From Lewinellaceae bacterium (lineage in GTDB: Bacteria; Bacteroidota; Bacteroidia; Chitinophagales; Saprospiraceae), in NCBI GenBank assembly GCA_020636435.1, contig JACJXX010000002.1, positions 1,302,001 through 1,366,000 of the forward strand: a stretch of 64,000 bases of DNA. The letters are read 5' to 3'. This document shows, piece by piece, positions 20,675 to 27,444 of this stretch. The notes beneath the pieces were generated by a model. It was not told where the DNA came from and searched no databases. It saw only the letters and a list, made by a program, of their open reading frames with translations. The translations under genes were made by a program, and so were the position numbers. The number at the start of each line of letters is the position of its first letter. Position 1 is the stretch's first letter.

Positions 20675-20684
20675 TGCGCATGCC

Positions 20685-20691
20685 CCCCAGG
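20685..20691. repeat. Target-site duplication of the IS4 element, right copy
   Basis: CCCCAGG directly after the right inverted repeat matches 19004-19010. Removing the IS and one copy restores an uninterrupted C/G-rich target. Confidence 0.65.
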
Positions 20692-20780
20692 GGGAGACAA
20701 TCACCTTCGATCAAGAGTTGGATAAAGGTTAGTTATACGTACTTTAAATTTATCCGACTACTTAATTCTACTTTGTTAAC

Positions 20781-20906
20781 TTAACAGGAGCGCGGGCCTC
20801 CAGGCCCGCGAGGGCTGCCGCCAGGCAGCCCTTAATAAGGTAACTGATTACTAAAAACCTGCTTGAAGCAGGTTTTCGCGGGCCTGGAGGCCCGCGCTCC
20901 TGTTAA
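20781..20906. repeat. Cluster of nested palindromes with perfect 30-bp outer arms
   Basis: A perfect 30-bp inverted repeat (20781-20810 with 20877-20906) frames two more perfect hairpins: AGGGCTGCC...GGCAGCCCT (20811-20832) and AAAACCTGCT...AGCAGGTTTT (20854-20876). Each outer arm is itself almost a palindrome (CGCGGGCCT CC AGGCCCGCG). Partial symmetry continues outward (CTTTGTT on each side). It resembles REP/BIME-type mosaics. It lies just past the stop of the delta-60 gene and could also terminate its transcript. Confidence 0.8.
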
Positions 20907-20927
20907 AGCAACAAAGGAGTATTAGCC

Positions 20928-23900
20928 TCACCTCCTCACCACCATCTTCCCCGTCGCCGTTCCTCCTTCCATCTGCAGGTTATAAAACAACACCCCTTCC
21001 GGCAGCCCCTCGCCGCTCAGCCTGATTTGCTGGCGGCCAGCCTCGTACCATCCGGTCAACTGCCGAAGCAGCCGCCCGCCGACACTGTGAACCAGCAGAA
21101 CAACCTCGCCCGGCTGCTCCATCTCAAAGGCGATTGCCGTCTCCGCCGAAAACGGATTGGGCGCATTGCCCAGCAGGCGGGCCGGTTTTTCCGGCGCCGG
21201 CCCGAACGCCAGCTCAGGCTGAAACACCTGCCCGTCGGCACTGTAGGCTTCGGCACGGGTGAAATCGGAGCCCAGGCTCAGCCAATCGCTCAGCCGGCCG
21301 GCCTGGCGCGCCCGGAAGGCAAGGGTGAACAGCGGGGTTTCCGGATCGGCCTGTTCCGGCAGCTGGTAACTGCCGGCAGTGATCCAGCCCTTGTCCAGAA
21401 AGCCCAGGCCCAGGCCGGCTTCGTTGAACAGCCCGTAGCCTACGTTTTCCAGTTGGAGGGCCGAAGGGTCGAACCGCAGGGTGAACTGCATGGCCCGGAT
21501 GGCGGCCAAATCTCCGGCGGTGACCGGTACCTGCACCACATCGCCCGGTTTCAGCTCCTGGTCGGCGGCATGCAGCCGGCAAGGTTGCCTGCCGGCAACT
21601 GCCGGCGCAACCGTAATGGCGCTGCCATCCACATCGCCGATCTTGATGGCGATGAAATTGGCGTTTTGAATGCCGCCGGCGGGCAGGTTGGACAGGCCGA
21701 TCATTTCGGAGAAGTTTTCCTGCCAGGGGTTCATCGGATCGGGGAAGGCATAGGCGGCGTCGATAAAGCGCCAGCTGTAGTTATTGGGGAATTCCGTCAC
21801 CCGCCCCAGGATCAATTGTTGGATGGCGATCAGATCGAGCGTGGTGAGCGAATGAGAATTGTTGGCATCGGCGGCGATGATCTGATAGGGGCTGTCAAAG
21901 CGGGTGTTGCCGAGGATGTGCCGGCTGATCAGCAGCAGGTCGAAAGTGCTCACGCCATTGGTATGGCCGGTATTGAGCATGGGCATTACGGTGTAGTCGC
22001 TGCCGGGTTGGGGTAAGGGGAAATCGTAGTTGCCGTTGGCGTCGGTCAGCATGTTGCCGCCCGGCTGCCCGGCGATGCTGATCTCTACGCCTTCTACCGG
22101 CATGCCGGTATAGGTCCGAATCCAGCCTGCTATCCGGGCATTGGGCTGAGGCATGCCGGTCACCCGGGCGAGGCCCGCCTGCCGGGGGCGGCTGGGATCG
22201 GAGAGGATGCCGCCGACGAGGAAATCGCCGTTGTCGAGCATACAGGCGTCGAAGACAAATTGCCGCTCGAAGTTCAGGCTTTGCATATCGTCGGCAGTAT
22301 TGCCGTTTTCTTCCAGCAGGATCATGCAAGGCGCGGGCTGCAGGCTGAGAGAGTCGAACAGGCCCACGGCCAGGATGCGGCCGCCGGGCAGGCTGATCAT
22401 CCGGCGCACGCCGCCGTCCACATAAGGCTCGCTGTTGTCAAAGGAGCCGGCCAGTTGGAAACTGCTGTCCAGAGCGCCGTTGGCTTCGAGGCGGGCCATT
22501 CGGAAGGGGACAGCCTGGCTGGGATCCGTCCGGAAAACGCCCCCTACCAGAATCTTGCCATCTTCCTGTTCGGTGAACTTAAAGCGGCATCCGCCGGTGC
22601 AGATGATCTCGGAAGGCGCCTCGAAGCCAAAGTCGCGGTTGAGGCTGGCGTCGAGCCGGATGATGTGTTGGGGCGCGGCGCCGTCGTAGCGGATGTCGCG
22701 CCCGCCGAGCAGTATGCTGCCGTTTTCCAGTGCAATCACCTCGGTTATGTCGGCTGCCTGTATGCGGCTGGAAAAGCTGCGCACCAGGCTGCCATTGGGG
22801 TTATACAGAGCCACGTTGGTGGCGGCGATGCCCTGGTTGAAGACATTGAAATCGCCGATCACCAGCAGTTGGCCGTTGGCCAGCGGCAGTACCTTGGCAA
22901 GGCGCCCTATCGGATAGGCATCCGGGTGGAAAGCAGGATCAAAGGCTCCGCTGGGCAGCAGCCGCAACAGCGGCGCCTCGTGAGGGCTTTCGGCGTTGTC
23001 GACGTTGGTGCCTGCCGCCAGAATCCGCCCCTGGGCATCAAGGGTGATCCGCGGGATTTCATTGCGGTAGCTGATGCCGGGGTTACGGAAGTCAGGGTCG
23101 GCTTCGCCAGTGGCCAAAAGCACCCGGGCGATGTTGGGGCTATAGGTATCGCCCACCATGGCGAACTCTCCGCTGATGTAAACCTTGTCTGGGCCGCTGC
23201 GTTGCAGGGAGCGGACGAGCCCCACCCGCTCCAGCGCGCTGCTGAAGCCTGCCGCCGGCAGGCCGGCCCCGTCGAGGCGGACGATGCCCAGGTGCGGCTG
23301 CCCGTTGAAGGCGCTGAAATGGCCAACGGCAAGGAAGCCCCCGCCGGGCAGGAGCGCCACCTTGCGGATCAGCCCGTCGGCGCCGATGCCGCCGTCGTAA
23401 TTGTCAAGCCCCGCAGCCAGGCTGAAAGCATGCACGGCGCTGACGCCATAATAATCGCCGGCGACGAAAATATCGTCATTGCTGTCTACGGTTATAGATT
23501 GAGGGATGCCGAAGACGTAGCTCCAATCGACAAAGCTGCCGTCGGCGTTGAGGAGGCCCACCGCATAGCGGATGAGAAAGGTGCCGGCGCTGAATACGAA
23601 CCGCCCCTGGCTGTCCTGGCTCAGTTGGCGAATGCTAACCAGGGTGTTGGAGGTGCCGGGCAGGTCGATGGAAAAGTTGAAGCCGGCCACCGGCGCTCCG
23701 CTGGGTTCGTGGTAGCTGAGGTAAGCCTGTTCGTGGTAGGCGCCGCCCACGGCAAAGCGGCCATTGTCCTGCACCAGCAGGCTGCTGACGAACACGGCTC
23801 CGTTGGCGTTCAGCGCGATGCTGCCCAGCAGGCTGCCATCGGCGCCGAGGCGGACGACGCCCTGCGCAGGCTGCCCGCCAAAGCTGTTGAAGGACCCGCC

Positions 23901-24353
23901 CACCAGTATGGAGCCGCTGTTTTCCACGGCGATTTCGGCAAAGCTGCCTTCCGGCGCGAAGCCCGCCCGGAAGCTGTCGTCCCGGCTGCCGTCGGCGTTG
24001 AGCCGCAGCACCGTTATGCCATCGGGCGCATTCTCGTCGAGGAAGCTGCCGCCGACGAGCGCCTTGCCGTCGGGCTGCACGGCCAGGGCGGTGATGGAAA
24101 AGTTGATGTCCGGCTTGAAATTTTCATCCAGGCTGCCGTCGGGCAGGAAGCGGGCAATGTTCCGGCGCTCCACCCGGTTGGCCCAGGCAAAGCTGCCGGC
24201 GGCGACGAATCGCCCGTCGGGCAGGACGGCCACCTCCTCCACGTCGCCGGGGCGCGTGACGAAGGGCTGGAAATCAGGGTCGAAGCTTTGGCTGAAAAGG
24301 GTAGTGGCAAGGGCGCAGCACATCGCCAGAAGGGTAGTTATTCTCGTCACCAT
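20928..24353 (-). CDS. Giant secreted delta-60 repeat protein with dockerin/cohesin-like and T9SS domains
   Basis: ATG at 24353 gives the signal peptide MVTRITTLLAMCCALATTLF; an in-frame TTG lies 8 codons upstream. About 14 delta-60 repeats follow (for example VEEVAVLPDGRFVAAGSF, ALAVQPDGKALVGGSF), probably forming beta-propellers to about residue 740. Then come a carboxypeptidase-regulatory-like domain, a dockerin-like segment (SLTTLDLIAIQQLILGR), a cohesin-like domain (AMQFTLRFDPSALQLENV) and a T9SS sorting domain (NAPNPFSAETAIAFEM...GVLFYNLQM). It is probably exported and held at the cell surface. Role unknown; such proteins are common in gliding or particle-attached Bacteroidota. Confidence 0.85.
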   Translation of the reverse strand: MVTRITTLLAMCCALATTLFSQSFDPDFQPFVTRPGDVEEVAVLPDGRFVAAGSFAWANRVERRNIARFLPDGSLDENFKPDINFSITALAVQPDGKALVGGSFLDENAPDGITVLRLNADGSRDDSFRAGFAPEGSFAEIAVENSGSILVGGSFNSFGGQPAQGVVRLGADGSLLGSIALNANGAVFVSSLLVQDNGRFAVGGAYHEQAYLSYHEPSGAPVAGFNFSIDLPGTSNTLVSIRQLSQDSQGRFVFSAGTFLIRYAVGLLNADGSFVDWSYVFGIPQSITVDSNDDIFVAGDYYGVSAVHAFSLAAGLDNYDGGIGADGLIRKVALLPGGGFLAVGHFSAFNGQPHLGIVRLDGAGLPAAGFSSALERVGLVRSLQRSGPDKVYISGEFAMVGDTYSPNIARVLLATGEADPDFRNPGISYRNEIPRITLDAQGRILAAGTNVDNAESPHEAPLLRLLPSGAFDPAFHPDAYPIGRLAKVLPLANGQLLVIGDFNVFNQGIAATNVALYNPNGSLVRSFSSRIQAADITEVIALENGSILLGGRDIRYDGAAPQHIIRLDASLNRDFGFEAPSEIICTGGCRFKFTEQEDGKILVGGVFRTDPSQAVPFRMARLEANGALDSSFQLAGSFDNSEPYVDGGVRRMISLPGGRILAVGLFDSLSLQPAPCMILLEENGNTADDMQSLNFERQFVFDACMLDNGDFLVGGILSDPSRPRQAGLARVTGMPQPNARIAGWIRTYTGMPVEGVEISIAGQPGGNMLTDANGNYDFPLPQPGSDYTVMPMLNTGHTNGVSTFDLLLISRHILGNTRFDSPYQIIAADANNSHSLTTLDLIAIQQLILGRVTEFPNNYSWRFIDAAYAFPDPMNPWQENFSEMIGLSNLPAGGIQNANFIAIKIGDVDGSAITVAPAVAGRQPCRLHAADQELKPGDVVQVPVTAGDLAAIRAMQFTLRFDPSALQLENVGYGLFNEAGLGLGFLDKGWITAGSYQLPEQADPETPLFTLAFRARQAGRLSDWLSLGSDFTRAEAYSADGQVFQPELAFGPAPEKPARLLGNAPNPFSAETAIAFEMEQPGEVVLLVHSVGGRLLRQLTGWYEAGRQQIRLSGEGLPEGVLFYNLQMEGGTATGKMVVRR

Positions 24354-24873
24354 GGGATTGGGTTTAGTGGCTTTCAACGGTATTTTTCACCGCTAAAAGA
24401 CGGTTAGTGGGGGGTTCTTGCGGAACCCTGGCACGAAATTTTCTTTAACATGCTGTTGTACGGGGAAAATGAGAATAGGATTCGGGTTTGGGCATTTTTT
24501 TGGCAGGATTGTGAGTTTTTTTTTGAACAGCCTACTCCAACATTTAGCCTTCCTGCTCGGCTACCACGAAGTGATCCGCAAGGAATGTCCTGATGTTTTC
24601 CCATTCGTAGCGCTATTAACCAGGTTGTGTTGTCCAAAGGTAGGCAGGAGCGGGGAATTGGGAGGAATGGAGGAGATGGGTATTATTTTTGTGCTTTATT
24701 ATTGTTTTAATGCTAAAACCTCGTATCCTATTCGAGTATCAGAGGAATAACCATTCTTATGTTTCAAACCACCATTGCCAGGTTTGTCAAAAAACAATAT
24801 CCGGCGACAGGTTTTGGCAGAAAATCCTTAGCTTTATCCGATTGAAGAAAAACCCAGCACCAAAAGCAAGCTC
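24354..24873. other. Gene-free region between delta-60 gene and WYL regulator
   Basis: Short open frames exist on both strands but none has a family-like sequence or supportive start. The tract near 24500-24540 is T-rich. This region should contain the divergent promoters of the two flanking genes; I could not place them securely. Confidence 0.45.
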
Positions 24874-25755
24874 GTGACCGATCAACAGAAGCTCTTTCGC
24901 GTCTTTCGCCTGATACAATTGCTGAGCCAGCCGCCCTACCGGAAGGTGAAACGGCTGGCGGAAATCCTGGAAGTGGACCCCAGGACGGTTTACCGCTACA
25001 TCCAATTGCTGGAGAGCCTGGGTTACGCAGTAGATAAAAAGGAGGGCGACCGTTACTTCCTCCATATTGAATTTTCCCAGGATGGCGGGTTGATCGACAC
25101 CGAGGAAGCGGGTTTCCTGCAGGACCTGCTCTGGCAGGCGCCATCCGGGCACCCGCTGCGCGACCGGCTGCTGCACAAGCTCAACCGGCAGTACATGCTG
25201 GCGCCGCTGGCGCAGAGCCTTGCCAAGTTTAACGTCTACGAGCACATCCGCGCGCTGGGCGCCGCCATAGAAGCGGAGCGGCGGGTGATCCTCCACAATT
25301 ACTACGCGCCTTCCAGCGAAACCCTGAGCTCGCGCCACCTCGAGCCGGTGGAGTTCATGCAGGGCTACACCTACCTGTGGGCCTACGACCTGGACAAGCA
25401 AGGCTACCGGCAGTTCAAGCTCGACCGCATCGGCGAGGTGGAGGCGCTGGACGAACCCATAACGGGAGCGCACGAGAGCCACGCGCTCGACCTCTTCGGC
25501 TGGACCGGACCGGCCTGGCTGCCCGTCAAACTGCGCCTGAGCTCCTACGCCCAGAACCTGCTGCTGGAGGAATACCCCGATGCGCGCCCGTTCGTGCGCA
25601 CCTTCAAAGGCCAGGCCCTCTTCGACGGCATTGTGCGCGACTGGCGGGGCATCGGCCGCTTCGTGCTGGGCCTGCCGGGTGAGGTGGAGGTGGCGGAGCC
25701 GGAGGAATTTCGGGCGTATCTGCGGGAGCGGGCGGGGAGGGGGAAGTGGTCGTGA
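24874..25755 (+). CDS. WYL-domain transcriptional regulator
   Basis: Starts with GTG at 24874. Residues 1-60 form a winged helix-turn-helix (VKRLAEILEVDPRTVYRYIQLLESLGY). The middle and C-terminal parts match a WYL ligand-sensing module (VEFMQGYTYLWAYDLDKQGYRQFKLDRIGEVEAL, where the signature reads TYLWAYD) and a WCX-like end. Length 293 is typical. WYL regulators frequently control CRISPR-Cas and other defence genes by sensing nucleic acids or nucleotides. This one lies 1.7 kb upstream of cas8b in the same orientation. A direct link to the cas operon is inferred from proximity. Confidence 0.88.
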   Translation: MTDQQKLFRVFRLIQLLSQPPYRKVKRLAEILEVDPRTVYRYIQLLESLGYAVDKKEGDRYFLHIEFSQDGGLIDTEEAGFLQDLLWQAPSGHPLRDRLLHKLNRQYMLAPLAQSLAKFNVYEHIRALGAAIEAERRVILHNYYAPSSETLSSRHLEPVEFMQGYTYLWAYDLDKQGYRQFKLDRIGEVEALDEPITGAHESHALDLFGWTGPAWLPVKLRLSSYAQNLLLEEYPDARPFVRTFKGQALFDGIVRDWRGIGRFVLGLPGEVEVAEPEEFRAYLRERAGRGKWS

Positions 25756-25832
25756 GCTGACAACTTCGAGTTGTCTGCTCACTTCTTTTGGCTGGATACA
25801 AGTCAGCAGACAACGGAAAGTTGTCAGCTGAC
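25755..25832. terminator. Long inverted repeat after the WYL gene
   Basis: AGCTGACAACTT and GTTGTCTGCT (25755-25778) pair with AGCAGACAAC and AAGTTGTCAGCT (25805-25829), forming a two-part stem of about 22 bp that begins at the stop codon. It probably ends or stabilises the WYL transcript; no U-tract follows directly. Confidence 0.5.
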
Positions 25833-25838
25833 AGAAAA

Positions 25839-25890
25839 AGAAACGCGCCGGGCGGCGCGTCGGCCCGCGGATGCTATCGCGCGGGGGGGG
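25839..25890 (+). repeat. Two-hairpin element, copy 1
   Basis: AGAAACGCGCC...GGCGCGTCGG forms hairpin one. A second stem surrounds the conserved GATGCTATC (25870-25878), here GC-rich. The same arrangement with identical spacing recurs at 26429-26478, with stem bases changed on both sides. Confidence 0.6.
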
Positions 25891-25981
25891 TGGGATAAAA
25901 AACACCTTAACTAAGGTTTCTGATAATCAGTAACTTGCGTGCTTATTAGAAGTCCTACTTGAATAAAGTACAGAAGGTAGC

Positions 25982-26013
25982 TTGACAATTAGAGGAATAA
26001 ATAGTTATCTTTG
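25982..26013 (+). promoter_or_regulatory. Bacteroidota-type promoter
   Basis: TTG at 25982-25984, then 21 bases, then TATCTTTG at 26006-26013, which fits the sigma-ABfr consensus TTTG-N19-21-TAnnTTTG. It would start transcription near 26020, ahead of a terminator-like hairpin and the small gene at 26175. Confidence 0.6.
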
Positions 26014-26017
26014 TAAA

Positions 26018-26160
26018 TCTTTTTAAAGATAATGGACGTACAAGTTAACATGATCAAATTTAAAAAAAGGAAAATTGAAAAAAGATCATGGAAGTAGGGG
26101 ATGATCTAAACATCCAATAAAATAAGGAAAAAATTATCAGCCCCTACATTTTTTTGTTTT
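26018..26160 (+). ncRNA. Candidate small RNA or leader transcript
   Basis: Between the promoter at 25982-26013 and a terminator (GTAGGGG 26094-26100 pairing with CCCCTAC 26141-26147, followed by A and a run of T) lies about 140 bp. It includes a possible 21-codon ORF (26032-26097, product starting MDVQVNMIKFKKRK, lysine-rich). It may be a free-standing small RNA, a peptide mRNA, or an attenuated leader of the genes downstream. Confidence 0.35.
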
Positions 26161-26174
26161 TAAAATAAACTAAA

Positions 26175-26429
26175 ATGAAATATGACATATTGATTAAACT
26201 AATAACTGAAAGATTTCCTGTTTTAGGATTTGTTATTTGTCTGCTATCAATCCTGATGGCAACATACACTATCTACCTTGGAAGCAAGGCTAAACGATTT
26301 TTGCTTAAGAGTAAATGGCTGGGAATAGAAATAAAAATAGAGAATCTCACAACGGAAGAAAGGGGGAAAAATACGCTGTGCAAGAAGAAAGAAATGATAG
26401 AATTAGAAGAACAGGGCAAGAAAAAATAA
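26175..26429 (+). CDS. Small single-TM protein of unknown function
   Basis: This 84-residue product has one TM helix (VLGFVICLLSILMATYTIYLG, residues about 15-35) followed by a lysine- and glutamate-rich cytoplasmic tail. It is AT-rich compared with the WYL gene. It is followed at once by the second two-hairpin element and then by the NYN-domain gene. I do not recognise the family. Confidence 0.55.
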   Translation: MKYDILIKLITERFPVLGFVICLLSILMATYTIYLGSKAKRFLLKSKWLGIEIKIENLTTEERGKNTLCKKKEMIELEEQGKKK

Positions 26430-26478
26430 GAAACGCGCCTTTCGGCGCGTCGGTCCGGAGATGCTATCTCCAGAGATG
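26429..26478 (+). repeat. Two-hairpin element, copy 2
   Basis: Matches 25839-25890 base for base through AGAAACGCGCC and CGGCGCGTCGG and around GATGCTATC, with the same 29-base offset. The second stem is GGAGAT/ATCTCC instead of the GC-rich pairing of copy 1, so it is changed on both sides yet still paired. Confidence 0.6.
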
Positions 26479-26507
26479 TTCTTGAACCACAAATTTAAGT
26501 ACAATTT

Positions 26508-27137
26508 ATGAGTAAAACAAGTTCAACCCAAAAAGAAAGGGTTATTGTATACATTGATGGCTTCAATTTGTATTTCGGAATGACTCACAAATGGAAAGAC
26601 ATCAAGTGGCTTGATGTATATGCACTATCAAACAGCTTATTAAAACCCGGCCAAGTACTTTGTGATGTTAAATATTTTACATCTAGAGTTTCCAATGATC
26701 ATGGGAAACAGAAAAGGCAGACTACTTATTTAGAAGCTATAGAAGTTCAGGGGGCTAAACTTATTTATGGTCAGTATCAGGCAAATACTGAAGAATGTTA
26801 CAGGTGCGGGAATATACGGCAAAGTCCTAAAGAAAAGATGACGGATGTGAATATCGCAACTCATTTATTAGTTGATGCTATACATGACAGATATGATACA
26901 GCTATCCTTGTTTCAGGTGATAGTGATCTTGTACCTCCCATTAAAGCTGTACACCAAAACTTCACTGAAAAAGGGGTAGTAGTTGCCTTTCCTCCGAATA
27001 GACAGAATATCAATGTACAGAAGGCGGCAAAAGCGAGTTTTATAATTGGCCGGAAAAAACTCAAGGATAATCAACTTCCTTCGAAAGTGTCCAAACCAAA
27101 CGGCTATATTTTAGAGAAGCCATCCGAATGGTTTTAA
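26508..27137 (+). CDS. NYN-domain (PIN-like) ribonuclease-like protein
   Basis: The 209-residue protein carries the acidic motifs of NYN/LabA-like PIN-fold nucleases: VIVYIDGFNLYFGM at the N-terminus, KMTDVNIATHLLVDA in the middle and LVSGDSDLVPPI after it. The catalytic Asp residues are all present. A CYRCG motif between the first two could bind metal. NYN proteins usually cleave RNA. Placed between a WYL regulator and a type I-B cas operon, it could serve defence or RNA turnover; this is inference from context only. Codon composition is AT-rich like cas8b-cas3. Confidence 0.85.
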   Translation: MSKTSSTQKERVIVYIDGFNLYFGMTHKWKDIKWLDVYALSNSLLKPGQVLCDVKYFTSRVSNDHGKQKRQTTYLEAIEVQGAKLIYGQYQANTEECYRCGNIRQSPKEKMTDVNIATHLLVDAIHDRYDTAILVSGDSDLVPPIKAVHQNFTEKGVVVAFPPNRQNINVQKAAKASFIIGRKKLKDNQLPSKVSKPNGYILEKPSEWF

Positions 27138-27444
27138 AGCATTTTATTCCGATAAAAGACAACCAATTAATTGCTGAAACTTAAAAATAAAGGTACCCGT
27201 AGGATATAGCACATCGCTCGGCGCTCTTACGATAAACACAACACACGGACTGAAAAAGGAAAAGGCAGTGACAGGCGCCCGTCAAAGCCTCCGGTCAATA
27301 AAGGCAACTAAAAGAAAAATGGTGGCCGGCGGGGGATTGACGGTAGTTGTCAATGGGAGGTCGTTTATTTGTGGAGTGAAAGAGAGATAACTTCAAAAGG
27401 AAAAAGAATAGCCTGGACAAAAAATATAGTTAAATCGATATACC
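27138..27444. other. Intergenic region upstream of the cas operon
   Basis: No gene is seen. The stretch should contain the cas8b promoter. It holds a small hairpin (ATTGAC...GTCAAT near 27337-27355); no consensus -33/-7 pair was confidently placed. Confidence 0.45.

Larger units (their letters stand above)
19011..20684 (+). mobile_element. IS4-family insertion sequence
   Basis: The 1.67-kb element is bounded by matching inverted ends: GGCATGCGCATCAGGTT at 19011-19027 and its complement at 20668-20684, with two further matching bases outside each. The 7-bp direct repeat CCCCAGG flanks it. It contains one transposase gene and a 280-bp non-coding left part. The transposase stop codon (20672-20674) lies inside the right inverted repeat. 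It is inserted about 120 bp upstream of the broken helicase. It looks complete and potentially active. Confidence 0.92.

Noticed and set aside
21027..24407. Long plus-strand open frames opposite the delta-60 gene (329 and 715 codons)
   Set aside because: They are antisense shadows of a GC-rich repetitive gene; their translations lack any family motif, while the minus strand has a signal peptide, repeats and a T9SS domain.
24418..24750. 110-codon ORF upstream of the WYL regulator
   Set aside because: It has no family resemblance, an erratic composition and no sensible start context.
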